Below are positions 7,495 through 16,019 of a stretch of 29,640 nt of DNA, piece by piece. This DNA comes from JAWXUE01 sp044432925. GTDB taxonomy: Bacteria > Bacillota_I > Bacilli_A > Acholeplasmatales > Anaeroplasmataceae. The stretch's first letter is position 1, and each line of letters begins with the position of its first letter. The notes below the pieces were generated by a model. That model saw only the letters and a program-made list of their open reading frames with translations. It did not search any database and was not told where the DNA came from. Location: the NCBI GenBank assembly GCA_044432925.1, contig JAWXUE010000016.1, positions 1 to 29,640 of the forward strand, given 5' to 3'. The translations under genes and the position numbers were made by a program.

Positions 7495-8739
7495 ATGGCA
7501 TTCGTAGAATTTACAGCTGAAATGAAAAAAACACATAAGATTCTTTTACCTAATATGTGTGATATTCATTTTAGAATCTTAGAAAAAATGTTCAAATCAT
7601 ATGGTTATGATATTGAATTATTAACAAACACAAACTCTGAAGTTATTGATGAAGGATTAAAATATATCCATAATGATATGTGTTACCCAGCATTATTAAC
7701 TGCAGGTCAAATGATTGATGCACTAAAAAGTGGTAGATATGATTTAAATAAAGTAGCTTTAATCATGTCTCAATCAGGTGGAGGATGTAGAGCATCTAAT
7801 TATATTCATTTAATTAGAAAAGCTTTAGCAGATATGGGATTAGGACATATTCCTGTAATTTCATTTAGTACATCTGGATTAGAAAAACATAGTGGTTTTG
7901 AAATATCTCTAGCTATCTTAAGAAAACTTATTGGTGCTTTAGTTTACGGAGATTTAATGATGTTATTAAGTAATCAAGTAAGACCTTATGAAGTAAATAA
8001 AGGTGAAGCTGATAAATTAGTAGCAACATGGGTTGATAAAGTAACTGATTTGTATGAACAAGGTACTGGATTTAAATCTAGTCATATGAAAAAAATATTC
8101 CCTGATATTGTTAAAGGATTTGAAAATATTGAAGTTAATATTGTACCTAAAGTTAAAGTAGGTGTAGTAGGAGAGATTTATGTTAAATACGCTCCTATTG
8201 CTAATAATAACTTAGAAAAATTCTTAGCAGAACAAGGATGTGAAGTAATGGTTCCTGGTATTATGGGATTTGTATTATATTGTATGGACGTTGGTTTAAT
8301 AGATCATAATTTATATGGTGGTACTTTTGGTAAAAAATTCTCAGGTCAATTATTATATAATTTCTTAGAAAAATTTGAAACTACTTTAATTAATTCATTA
8401 AATGGTTCAAGATTTACTAAACCTGCTACATTTAAACATATTAAAGAATTAGCTGAACCTATCTTAGGTTTAGGTTGTAAAATGGGAGAAGGTTTCTTAT
8501 TAACAGGAGAAATCATGGAATTAATTGAACATGGTTATGGTAATGTTGTATGTGCTCAACCATTTGGTTGTCTACCAAATCATATTGCTGGGAAGGGTAT
8601 GATTAGAAAAATTATTGGCGTTGAACCTAATGCTAATATTGTTTCTATTGATTATGATCCAGGAGCAACAAAAGTAAATCAAGAAAATAGAATTAAATTA
8701 ATGTTAGCTGTTGCTAAAGAAAGATTAGAACAGGAGTAG
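7495..8739 (+). CDS. Dehydratase-like C-terminal partner of the activase (COG3581 type)
   Basis: This 414-residue protein corresponds to the C-terminal section normally fused to the large activase/DUF2229 polypeptide. Conserved Cys-containing segments are visible: LLPNMCDIHF, NDMCYPA (about residue 60), SGGGCRASNY and CAQPFGCLPNHI near the end. They resemble the iron-sulfur ligand segments of 2-hydroxyacyl-CoA dehydratase subunits. The chosen start is ATG 7495, two bases after the upstream stop, preceded by GGGAG (7484-7488); the longer in-frame alternative at 7468 lacks a ribosome binding site. The tight spacing implies translational coupling and a stoichiometric complex with the upstream protein. 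These proteins are widespread in anaerobic Firmicutes but their physiological substrate is not established, so 'dehydratase' denotes family resemblance only. Confidence 0.82.
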   Translation: MAFVEFTAEMKKTHKILLPNMCDIHFRILEKMFKSYGYDIELLTNTNSEVIDEGLKYIHNDMCYPALLTAGQMIDALKSGRYDLNKVALIMSQSGGGCRASNYIHLIRKALADMGLGHIPVISFSTSGLEKHSGFEISLAILRKLIGALVYGDLMMLLSNQVRPYEVNKGEADKLVATWVDKVTDLYEQGTGFKSSHMKKIFPDIVKGFENIEVNIVPKVKVGVVGEIYVKYAPIANNNLEKFLAEQGCEVMVPGIMGFVLYCMDVGLIDHNLYGGTFGKKFSGQLLYNFLEKFETTLINSLNGSRFTKPATFKHIKELAEPILGLGCKMGEGFLLTGEIMELIEHGYGNVVCAQPFGCLPNHIAGKGMIRKIIGVEPNANIVSIDYDPGATKVNQENRIKLMLAVAKERLEQE

Positions 8740-8741
8740 TT

Positions 8742-9341
8742 ATGAATAAAAATAAATTTATTAATATAAAGAATTTAAATAATTATACTAATATAGAATG
8801 TTTAATAAGTAGTTATTCGTTTATCAATAGTCCTAATGAAGATATTAATAACACATTACATATTGTTATAGGTAATGCAAATGATATTAATAAATTAAAT
8901 TTATTAGAAAGTACTATTTGTATAACTGATGGTAAAATTGATAATCATAGTTTTATTTTTGTTAATAATATAGAAGAAGAAGCAGCAAAAGTTATTCAAT
9001 TATTAGCTACTAATTTCTTCACGGCCCAGCAAATAAACATTGATTCTGAAGATGTTAAAATGTTATCTATTCAGAAAAAACAAATGTTTGTAGTTGTATC
9101 TTATAGTGATAATTTAGTTGAAGCTACATTTGATGTAGTTGCTCAATTAAAAGAAATTGATTTAACTAAAATTGAAAATGCTATATTTAATATTACATCA
9201 AAAGAAAACTTAACTTTATCTACTATTAATAATTGTGTAGAAATTATTAGAAGAAATACTAATGATGAAATAAGTTTAATTTTTGGTACAGGTATTGATA
9301 GCAATCCTTTAAATAGTAATATTTTTATCATGTTAACTTAA
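8742..9341 (+). CDS. FtsZ C-terminal-domain-like protein lacking the GTPase domain
   Basis: The 199-residue product starts two bases after the upstream stop (AGGAG inside that gene's last codons), so it is the third gene of the activase operon. Residues from about 75 on line up by eye with the C-terminal subdomain of FtsZ. QINIDSEDVKML corresponds to the INLDFADVK strand, NAIFNITSKENLTLSTIN to the VLMNITGGTNLSLYEV strand-helix, and DEISLIFGTGID to the DVNMIFGSVI strand; the end NIFIMLT corresponds to the VTVIAT strand, where FtsZ normally continues into its linker. The GGGTGTG tubulin signature and the nucleotide-binding half are absent: the preceding 75 residues are Asn/Ile-rich and unrecognised. 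It cannot bind GTP in the FtsZ manner. A regulatory interaction with FtsZ is possible but only a guess. The assignment rests on pattern comparison. Confidence 0.62.
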   Translation: MNKNKFINIKNLNNYTNIECLISSYSFINSPNEDINNTLHIVIGNANDINKLNLLESTICITDGKIDNHSFIFVNNIEEEAAKVIQLLATNFFTAQQINIDSEDVKMLSIQKKQMFVVVSYSDNLVEATFDVVAQLKEIDLTKIENAIFNITSKENLTLSTINNCVEIIRRNTNDEISLIFGTGIDSNPLNSNIFIMLT

Positions 9342-9376
9342 AATAAAACCCTCTAAAATTTTAGAGGGTTTTATTT
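9341..9376. terminator. Bidirectional terminator between convergent operons
   Basis: A perfect 36-base palindrome centred on AAAATTTT (9355-9362), with ACCCTCTA/TAGAGGGT in the stem and A and T tracts at the ends. It can end both the plus-strand activase operon and the minus-strand kinase operon. Confidence 0.9.
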
Positions 9377-10496
9377 ATAGTTTAATTTTAATTGTAAATA
9401 TTTTGTTATTAACATATGCAGTAACACTACATTGATGATTATCTAATATTTTTTTAACAATAGATAAACCTATTCCATAACCTGAAATATTTTGATTTCT
9501 AGATTCATCTATACGAACAAATCTATTAAAAATATGATCGTAATTACCAGGTTCTAAATTAGTTTGATTACTAAAAGTTAACTCTTTATTATCAAGTGAT
9601 ATAAAAGCATTATTATTTGAACAATACTTTAAAATATTATCTAATAATAATTTTATTGTATCTCTAATTTGTTTTTCATTTCCATTAAAAGTTACATTAA
9701 TAGAAGAAGTAATAAGTAGTTCAATTTTCTTTTCATCAAATGCATTTTTATAATCATTATAAACTTCATAAATCGCATCAGTAAGCGAAAATTCAGTTTT
9801 TATTATATTAGTATTTAACTCTTCAATCTTAGATAACTCAATTAAATTACTAGTTAATAATTCTAGTCTTTCTACTTGACTTTGAATACTTAAAGTCCAA
9901 TCATTTTCTATTTCTTCAATTTTTAAAACATCTAAATTTGCTTTAATAATTGTAATAGGAGTTTTTAATTCATGAGAAACATTAGTTATAAATTCTTTTT
10001 GATTCTCTTCATTTTTAATGAAAGGTTTTAAGATATAAGAAGAACATAAATATATAATTATATATACACCTAATATTCCTAATAAAGATATTATTATTGA
10101 ATTAATAAAGAAATCTTCTGTAACTTGAATTTCACGTTCTATATTACTTAATATTAATTTATTAGAATCAATAGCATACATGAAATCTTGGTATCTACCT
10201 CGATCTTTATTTTGACTTACAATAGATGTAATTAAATCTTCTAATACATATGATTCATTTAAAAACCCTTGTGTTATTGTACAAGAAGGTATATCTACAA
10301 TAAGAATATATTTTAAAACAATAGTACTATTTTCATCCTCAAGTCTATTATCTAAAACATGTGAAATGACATTATCATGTTTTTCTAATGTAGAAGAATA
10401 ATTAGATATATTTATAATTCCTACTATAATTAATACAACAAATAAGATAGATAAATAGGTGATAAATAAAAATTTTCTTTTTAATTTTTTTAACAT
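9375..10496 (-). CDS. Sensor histidine kinase of a two-component system
   Basis: The 373-residue membrane kinase has a transmembrane helix at about residues 11-30, an extracytoplasmic sensor of about 100 residues and a second helix at about 135-155. The dimerisation/phosphoacceptor helix follows with NVSHELKTPIT (His175). The ATP-binding domain shows the N box LLLDNILKYC, the F box YDHIFNRFVR.DESR and the G2 box GYGIGLSI. The classical DNGxGI box is absent and shortened, as in compact kinases of Firmicutes peptide-sensing systems. Its start overlaps the end of the response regulator gene by seven bases, and it is the last gene of the operon that begins with the ABC transporter. It presumably phosphorylates the neighbouring OmpR-type regulator; the stimulus is unknown but is often a substrate of the linked transporter in such clusters. 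Confidence 0.9.
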   Translation of the reverse strand: MLKKLKRKFLFITYLSILFVVLIIVGIINISNYSSTLEKHDNVISHVLDNRLEDENSTIVLKYILIVDIPSCTITQGFLNESYVLEDLITSIVSQNKDRGRYQDFMYAIDSNKLILSNIEREIQVTEDFFINSIIISLLGILGVYIIIYLCSSYILKPFIKNEENQKEFITNVSHELKTPITIIKANLDVLKIEEIENDWTLSIQSQVERLELLTSNLIELSKIEELNTNIIKTEFSLTDAIYEVYNDYKNAFDEKKIELLITSSINVTFNGNEKQIRDTIKLLLDNILKYCSNNNAFISLDNKELTFSNQTNLEPGNYDHIFNRFVRIDESRNQNISGYGIGLSIVKKILDNHQCSVTAYVNNKIFTIKIKL

Positions 10497-11164
10497 TCTA
10501 TCACCTCTAAAATATAACCTAATCCTCTAGATACTTTAATAGTAGCATTTGAATTTAATAATCTTAGTTTCTTTCTTAAATAAGAAATATAAGTCCATAA
10601 AACAGTATCAGATGCATCTCCATCACAATTCCATATTTTTTCAAATAAGATATCTTGAGAAATTATTTTATTTTTATTTTCAATTAATAATTTCATAATT
10701 AAAAATTCTTTTTTACCTAAAATAAATTCTCCATTATTATTTTTAATAGTATAAGTATCTAATTCTAAAGTTAAATCACTAAATACATAATTGTTTAATA
10801 TAACATCTTTTCTACGTAATTGAGTACGTATTCTTGCTAATAACTCAGAAGAAGCAAAAGGTTTAGTAATATAATCATCAGCACCTAAGTCTAATGCATT
10901 AACTTTATCATCTAATAAGTTTTTAGCTGTTAGCATAATTATTTTAACATCTAAATTATTTTCTCTTATTTTTTTAAGAATATTAATTCCATCTAAACTA
11001 GGAAGCATAACATCTAATAGTATAAGGTCATATTGATAAGTTTGAATATAATCTAAACTTTCTAATCCATCATGAACTAAATCAACATTATATTTACTAT
11101 GTTCTAAAATCTTTTTTAAACTTTTTGCTAATTGAACTTCATCTTCGACTAAAAGTATTCGCAT
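10490..11164 (-). CDS. OmpR/PhoB-family response regulator
   Basis: The 224-residue regulator has a receiver domain (residues 1-115) with the acidic pair in VEDE, the phosphoacceptor Asp51 in LLDVMLP, the conserved Thr in MLTAK and the Lys in YITKPF. A C-terminal winged-helix DNA-binding domain follows, with VLWTYISYLRKKL and SRGLGYIL, typical of the OmpR/PhoB class. It probably controls transcription of its own ABC-transporter operon. ATG 11164 is preceded by AAGGAAGTGAG, and it overlaps the downstream kinase gene by seven bases. Confidence 0.95.
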   Translation of the reverse strand: MRILLVEDEVQLAKSLKKILEHSKYNVDLVHDGLESLDYIQTYQYDLILLDVMLPSLDGINILKKIRENNLDVKIIMLTAKNLLDDKVNALDLGADDYITKPFASSELLARIRTQLRRKDVILNNYVFSDLTLELDTYTIKNNNGEFILGKKEFLIMKLLIENKNKIISQDILFEKIWNCDGDASDTVLWTYISYLRKKLRLLNSNATIKVSRGLGYILEVIEC

Positions 11165-11176
11165 TATCTCACTTCC

Positions 11177-11953
11177 TTATACTTGTTCTTCTAATAATCT
11201 CATTAAGTCTTCTTTAGAGAAAGACCAATCATTTTTATCATTTTGTTTTATATTTATTTTTTTAATTTTAATATACTTATTACGGAAATATAAAATTACT
11301 GTAATACTACTTATTATTATAACACTTAATATCAAAAATTGTACTATTGAACTAAGTATTTGATTAAATGCATATTCAATAGGTAAATCACTAATATCAA
11401 AGTCTGGTCTTTGTGGTCTTTGTCCACCACTAGGTTTAGTCATTCCTTCTGGTTTAACGAATCCCTCAGGCTTACCACCAATACCAAAGTTTTTATTTCC
11501 TCCACCTCTAGATCCTGTTGATAAACTCATTAATCTAGTAAAGTAAGAAGAGAATGAACTGAATTTAGATCCCATCATTGTTGCATAACTATAAAATGTA
11601 GTTGAAATAGAAACGATGATAGTTATAAAAGCAAGACCAGCGTCCATTTTAAATATACTTTTTTTATTTTCTGAATTATAACTTCTATTAAGTCTTCTTT
11701 CTACCCAAAAACTTAAAATATATAAAGAAGAAAATCCAATGAATAAAGGTAGTAATAAACTAGATAAGAAGAAGTAAGATAATATAGTAGCAACAATTAA
11801 AACAGCTTTAATAATATAAAATACTTCAATATCTAATTCAGGTTTATCACCTTTTCGTCTTTTTCTAACACCTAATAAATCTTCTGTTTCTTTTTTTCTT
11901 ATTTTTTTATTTTTAGCACTTTGTTTTCTATTATTTAATTTTTGTTTGTTCAC
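11177..11953 (-). CDS. Multi-pass membrane protein of unknown function with a Gly/Pro-rich loop
   Basis: I do not recognise the family. The 258 residues comprise a highly basic N-terminal tail (residues 1-40, rich in Lys/Arg/Asn), two adjacent hydrophobic helices at about 45-85, a third at about 105-125, then a loop of roughly 75 residues and a last helix at about 205-225 with a charged cytoplasmic tail. The loop contains GGGNKNFGIGGKPEG and KPEGMTKPSGGQRP, a low-complexity Gly/Pro/Lys segment that is probably extracytoplasmic. It starts with GTG 11953 after AGAGGTGAT. It lies 11 bases after the ABC transporter gene and 12 before the regulator gene, so it is most likely an accessory component of the exporter or a membrane partner of the sensor kinase. 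Confidence 0.7.
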   Translation of the reverse strand: MNKQKLNNRKQSAKNKKIRKKETEDLLGVRKRRKGDKPELDIEVFYIIKAVLIVATILSYFFLSSLLLPLFIGFSSLYILSFWVERRLNRSYNSENKKSIFKMDAGLAFITIIVSISTTFYSYATMMGSKFSSFSSYFTRLMSLSTGSRGGGNKNFGIGGKPEGFVKPEGMTKPSGGQRPQRPDFDISDLPIEYAFNQILSSIVQFLILSVIIISSITVILYFRNKYIKIKKINIKQNDKNDWSFSKEDLMRLLEEQV

Positions 11954-11964
11954 AATATCACCTC

Positions 11965-13827
11965 TTACTCAAATCTTAAAGAAGTGATAGGGTCTAGTTC
12001 TGATGCGTTTATAGCAGGAGAAATCCCTGATATTGTTGATACAACCACACTAGCAAATACTCCTGCTAAATAATAAAGAGGATTAATAGAAATAAAGATT
12101 GTTTCAACAGTTAAATAAGTAGTAAGATTTGTTACTAATGTAATTATTAGACACATAGTACAACCAAGAAGAGCACTAAATAAACCTAATAAAACAGCTT
12201 CAAAACAAAACATTTTTCTAATGTCTTTCTTTTCACAACCAATTGCTTTTAATATACCTATTTCTTTTGTTCTTTCAACAACTGAAATATAAAAAACAAT
12301 AAATATCATAATAGCACCAACTACCATTGAAGCAGCAGATACACCAGTTAAAACATTACCACCTAAATGAATATAATCAATTATAACTTGAGCCTCAGAA
12401 TCAAATTGAGAACTACTATAACCTAAAGTAGTTAATTCATCCATGATACTAGATACTAAACTAATCTCCTCAGCAATTAAATAAGCTTTATTAATATAAC
12501 TTGTTGCAGCAATTGAACTAAGGTTAGTAGTATACATATACATTTCTGTAGAACTTGATTCAGTACTATAAATACCGCTTATTCTTACAGATACTGTTTT
12601 ACTAGCATAACTTACCGTAATAGTTTCTCCTAAAGCATTATATATTCCATCGCTTGATAAACTTAATGCTAAAGATTCATTAATTATTACCTCACCTTCT
12701 GAAGGGTCATTACCAATTAATACATCAGGAGCACATTCTATTAAATATGTATTAATATAATTAATATCCTCACCACTAACTGTAGCACCAGATACAGTTC
12801 TTGCTGTATAAACTTCAGTTACACCACTAATTTCTGATAACTCTTCGATGTCTGAAGTGCTCCATTGTGTAGAAGAAGTAGTATCAAATCTACCTTTATC
12901 TACCTCAATTTGTTTTGATAAAGGATCATCATTATAAATATCAGTAACATATTTAGTTAAACCACTAGATAAATTTAAAATTAATATCATCGAAACAATA
13001 GATATTGCAATACCAATACTAACTATTATATTTCTAGATTTATTTCTTATAATATTACCTTTAGCTATATTCATTGTTTCTTTATTAGATAAAGGTTTAT
13101 TTTCAAATTGCTCATATTCTTTAACAACACTATCGTTAGCATATAGCGTTTCATCGCTTTTTACTAAACCTTCTTCAATACTAATCTTTCTTGAACACTT
13201 ATTAGCAATAGTCTCACTATGAGTAACAATTATTACTAACTTACCTAAATTAGCAATTTCAGTTAAAATATTAAATACAATATCAGCTGATTCCTTATCT
13301 AATGCCCCTGTAGGTTCATCAGCTATAATAATAGAAGGGTTATTAGCTAGCGCACGTGCTATAGCAACTCTTTGTTTTTGTCCACCTGATAACTGTGCAG
13401 GAAGTTTATTTTTTTCATCTTCTAATCCAACCATTTTTAATAATTCAATTGCTCTATTACGTCTTTTCTTTTCATCTACTCCATTAACAATCATTGCAAT
13501 TTCAACGTTTTGTAATAAAGTCATATGAGATATTAAATTATAATTTTGAAAAATAAATCCAATACTTTTCTTACGATAGTAGTCCATTTGTTTTTCTGTA
13601 TAATCACTCATATAAGAACCTTTAAAAGCAACACTACCTGAAAAATCATTGTCTAACCCACCAATAATATTTAATAAAGTAGACTTACCAGAACCACTCT
13701 CTCCTAATAAAGAAACTAATTCTCCTCTTTGAAAATCAATTGTAATTCCATTTAAAACTTTTTGTACACTATCATCACCTAATTTGTATACTTTATTTAT
13801 ATTTGCTAATCTTAAATAACTTGCCAT
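11965..13827 (-). CDS. MacB/FtsX-type ABC transporter, ATPase and permease fused
   Basis: The 620-residue protein begins with an ABC ATPase: Walker A GESGSGKS (42-49), Q loop FIFQN, signature LSGGQ (145-149) and Walker B IIIADE (165-170). It is followed by an FtsX/MacB-type permease: a first helix at about 270-290, a large extracytoplasmic domain to about 490, and three more helices in the last 130 residues (including ERTKEIGILKAIG, the typical FtsX cytoplasmic motif). Such fused half-transporters work as dimers and use ATP to drive mechanical transmission or extrusion of peptides, antibiotics or lipoproteins, not classical import. ATG 13827 follows GGAGG. It heads a four-gene operon with a membrane protein and a two-component system, a combination typical of antimicrobial-peptide response modules. 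No MacA-like adaptor is nearby. Confidence 0.93.
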   Translation of the reverse strand: MASYLRLANINKVYKLGDDSVQKVLNGITIDFQRGELVSLLGESGSGKSTLLNIIGGLDNDFSGSVAFKGSYMSDYTEKQMDYYRKKSIGFIFQNYNLISHMTLLQNVEIAMIVNGVDEKKRRNRAIELLKMVGLEDEKNKLPAQLSGGQKQRVAIARALANNPSIIIADEPTGALDKESADIVFNILTEIANLGKLVIIVTHSETIANKCSRKISIEEGLVKSDETLYANDSVVKEYEQFENKPLSNKETMNIAKGNIIRNKSRNIIVSIGIAISIVSMILILNLSSGLTKYVTDIYNDDPLSKQIEVDKGRFDTTSSTQWSTSDIEELSEISGVTEVYTARTVSGATVSGEDINYINTYLIECAPDVLIGNDPSEGEVIINESLALSLSSDGIYNALGETITVSYASKTVSVRISGIYSTESSSTEMYMYTTNLSSIAATSYINKAYLIAEEISLVSSIMDELTTLGYSSSQFDSEAQVIIDYIHLGGNVLTGVSAASMVVGAIMIFIVFYISVVERTKEIGILKAIGCEKKDIRKMFCFEAVLLGLFSALLGCTMCLIITLVTNLTTYLTVETIFISINPLYYLAGVFASVVVSTISGISPAINASELDPITSLRFE

Positions 13828-13850
13828 ATATATTCCTCCATTTTAATAAA

Positions 13851-13882
13851 ATTATATAATATGAACCTTAAATAAAACTCAA
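13851..13882 (-). promoter_or_regulatory. Possible promoter of the ABC transporter operon
   Basis: On the minus strand TTGAGT (13877-13882) lies upstream of overlapping AT-rich -10 candidates ending at TATAAT (13851-13856). The spacing to this last box is 20 bases; a TATATA two bases upstream gives 18. Confidence 0.35.
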
Positions 13883-13912
13883 AATATTTAACTAGTTTTT
13901 TAATAAAAAAAA

Positions 13913-13921
13913 TGTTATATT
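13913..13921 (+). promoter_or_regulatory. Extended -10 promoter element of the alarmone synthetase operon
   Basis: TGTTATATT, one mismatch from TGnTATAAT, 26 bases before the ATG at 13948; no clear -35 box. Confidence 0.4.
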
Positions 13922-13947
13922 ATAAGTAGAGAAAGTAGGTGTTTATA

Positions 13948-14601
13948 ATGGATTTTTTAAATAATTTAGATCCTAATATTATTAATGAATTACAAATTAA
14001 TAGAAAAAAATATCAAGAGTTAATGATGCATTATGAATGTGCTATGATTGAGGTTAAAACTAAACTTGATGTATTAAATAAAGAATTATCAATGTTTGAG
14101 GAGAGAAATTCTTTTGATTCAGTTTTATCAAGACTTAAATCACCTGAAAGTATTTATAATAAATTACAAAAATTCGGTTATAGTTTTAATGTTGAAAATA
14201 TTGAAAAGTATATAGAGGATGTCGCTGGGATAAGAGTAATATGTTCATTTCAAGATGATATTTATAATATTGCTAAATACTTATGTGATCAAGATGATGT
14301 GAAAGTAGTTTTAATTAAAGATTATATAAGAGAACCTAAAGATAATGGTTATAGAAGTTTCCATTTAGTATTAAGTGTACCAATATTTTTATCTAACCAA
14401 AAGAAACATGTAAATATTGAGGTTCAGTTTAGAACTATAGCAATGGACTTTTGGGCATCTTTAGAACATAAAATGAAATATAAAAAAGATATAGAAAATA
14501 TAAAAGAAATTACTACTGAATTAAAAGATTGTGCTGATTTAATTACTGAGATAGATATTAGAATGAATAGAATAAAAGATAGAATTGTAGGGAAAGAATA
14601 A
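13948..14601 (+). CDS. relQ: Small alarmone synthetase, RelQ type (GTP pyrophosphokinase domain)
   Basis: The 217-residue protein is a single-domain (p)ppGpp synthetase without hydrolase or TGS/ACT domains, the size of RelQ/SasB of Bacillus (211). Conserved parts are intact: SRLKSPESIYNKL, DVAGIRVICSF, the substrate loop KDYIREPKDNGYRSFH, and EVQFRTIAMDFWASLEHKMK with the catalytic Glu. It should transfer pyrophosphate from ATP to GTP or GDP. ATG 13948 is preferred over the in-frame GTG at 13939, which lies inside the ribosome binding site AGGTG (13937-13941). In most Bacilli relQ sits next to NAD kinase and a pseudouridine synthase; here instead its TAA overlaps the ATG of a DUF2130 gene (TAATG), tying it to three genes of different kind. 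Confidence 0.9.
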   Translation: MDFLNNLDPNIINELQINRKKYQELMMHYECAMIEVKTKLDVLNKELSMFEERNSFDSVLSRLKSPESIYNKLQKFGYSFNVENIEKYIEDVAGIRVICSFQDDIYNIAKYLCDQDDVKVVLIKDYIREPKDNGYRSFHLVLSVPIFLSNQKKHVNIEVQFRTIAMDFWASLEHKMKYKKDIENIKEITTELKDCADLITEIDIRMNRIKDRIVGKE

Positions 14602-16019
14602 TGGTTAAAGTACAAATAAAAGAAAGAAATATTTTAGAGTTATTAGAAGATGCTAAAAAAGGTGATTTAATTGACTTAAATTTAGTTACATCGATTGATT
14701 ATGATTTAATTAATTCTAAAATAGAAGATGCTTTTCAAGAAAGATTAAAAAAAGAAGTAGAGAATACTAAAAATAATACTTTATTATCAGTACAAACAGA
14801 GATTTCTAAATATAAAGAAAGTATTGCTTTAATTAGTAAAGAAAAAGATGATATTAAATCAATTACTTTAAAAGAAGAAAAAAGTAAGTTTGATCTAGAT
14901 AAAGTTAATTTAGAAAATTCTTTTAAATTAAAAGAAAATGAATTAACTAACAAATTAGATAATTTAAATAAAGAATTAGAAGTTATTAAACAAAATACTA
15001 TTGATAAATTAAATAATGAATTTGAAACAAAATTAATTAAATTAAAAGAAGCGCATTTATTAAATATTAAATCATTAGAAGAAAAAAATAATACTTTTAA
15101 TTTAAAAGAAGTAGAATTAAATAATTCAATTAATTTATTAAAACAAGAAAAAGCTAATAGTGAATTAATTCATAAAAATAACTTAGAAGCTCAATTAGTA
15201 AAAAAAGAAGCTGAATTACAAATTAAATTTAAAGAAGAAATTTCTTTAAAAGAAAAAGAAATAAGTAATTTAGTAAATCAAAGAGCTGTTAAAAATATTA
15301 AACAAACAGGAGAAGACTTAGAATCTTGGTGTGACTCTGAGATTAAAAATTACATGCAAAATGGATTAACTAATTGTTCTTGGTTAAAAGATAATACTGT
15401 TATTAAGGATGATGGTGATACTAAAGGTAGCAAAGCAGATTTCATTTTTAATATTTTCTCTAATGAAGAAAAAGAAGTTTTATTAACTAATATTTGTTTA
15501 GAAATGAAAGATGAAAATCCTGATTCAATAAACCGTAAAAAAAATGAAGATCACTTCAAACAATTAGATAAAAATAGAAATAAAAAAGGTTGTAAGTACG
15601 CTCTTTTAGTGTCTAACTTAGAGTTAGATAAACCTAATGATTTACCTATGTATAAAGTATTAGAATATACTGATATGTATGTAGTAAGACCAGCTTATTT
15701 AATGACTTTTTTAAATATGATTGTTTCTTTAAGTGTTAAGTTTAAAGATTTAATTTTAAATATTCAAAGAGAAAAAATAGAATTTAAATCAAGTAGTGAT
15801 TTAATTGAAGAGTTTGAATCTATGAAAAAAACATATTTAGAGAATCCTTTAAATTCTATGAAAAAAGATATTGAAGGAATAACTAAAGCATCAAATGATA
15901 TTATATCTTCAGCTGATAAAATTAATAAATATTGTGATAATATAAAAATTAAATATATTGAAGAAATAGAAAATAAATTAAATAGATTCAATATTAAGAA
16001 AGTAGCTAAAAAAATATGA
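14601..16019 (+). CDS. DUF2130 (COG4487) coiled-coil protein
   Basis: The 472-residue protein has an N-terminal 30-40 residue head and a long Lys/Glu/Leu-rich coiled coil (about 45-225). A conserved DUF2130 domain (about 225-400) follows, with GEDLESWCDSEI, GDTKGSKADFIF, ICLEMKDE and KYALLVSNLE, and then a helical tail. The order GSKADF ... CLEMK resembles the Asp and Glu-x-Lys of PD-(D/E)xK nuclease folds; this is my reading of the motif and not an established activity. The function of DUF2130 proteins is unknown. Translation is coupled at both ends: its ATG overlaps the relQ stop by one base, and its TGA overlaps the next ATG by four bases (ATGA). No membrane segment is visible. Confidence 0.85.
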   Translation: MVKVQIKERNILELLEDAKKGDLIDLNLVTSIDYDLINSKIEDAFQERLKKEVENTKNNTLLSVQTEISKYKESIALISKEKDDIKSITLKEEKSKFDLDKVNLENSFKLKENELTNKLDNLNKELEVIKQNTIDKLNNEFETKLIKLKEAHLLNIKSLEEKNNTFNLKEVELNNSINLLKQEKANSELIHKNNLEAQLVKKEAELQIKFKEEISLKEKEISNLVNQRAVKNIKQTGEDLESWCDSEIKNYMQNGLTNCSWLKDNTVIKDDGDTKGSKADFIFNIFSNEEKEVLLTNICLEMKDENPDSINRKKNEDHFKQLDKNRNKKGCKYALLVSNLELDKPNDLPMYKVLEYTDMYVVRPAYLMTFLNMIVSLSVKFKDLILNIQREKIEFKSSSDLIEEFESMKKTYLENPLNSMKKDIEGITKASNDIISSADKINKYCDNIKIKYIEEIENKLNRFNIKKVAKKI

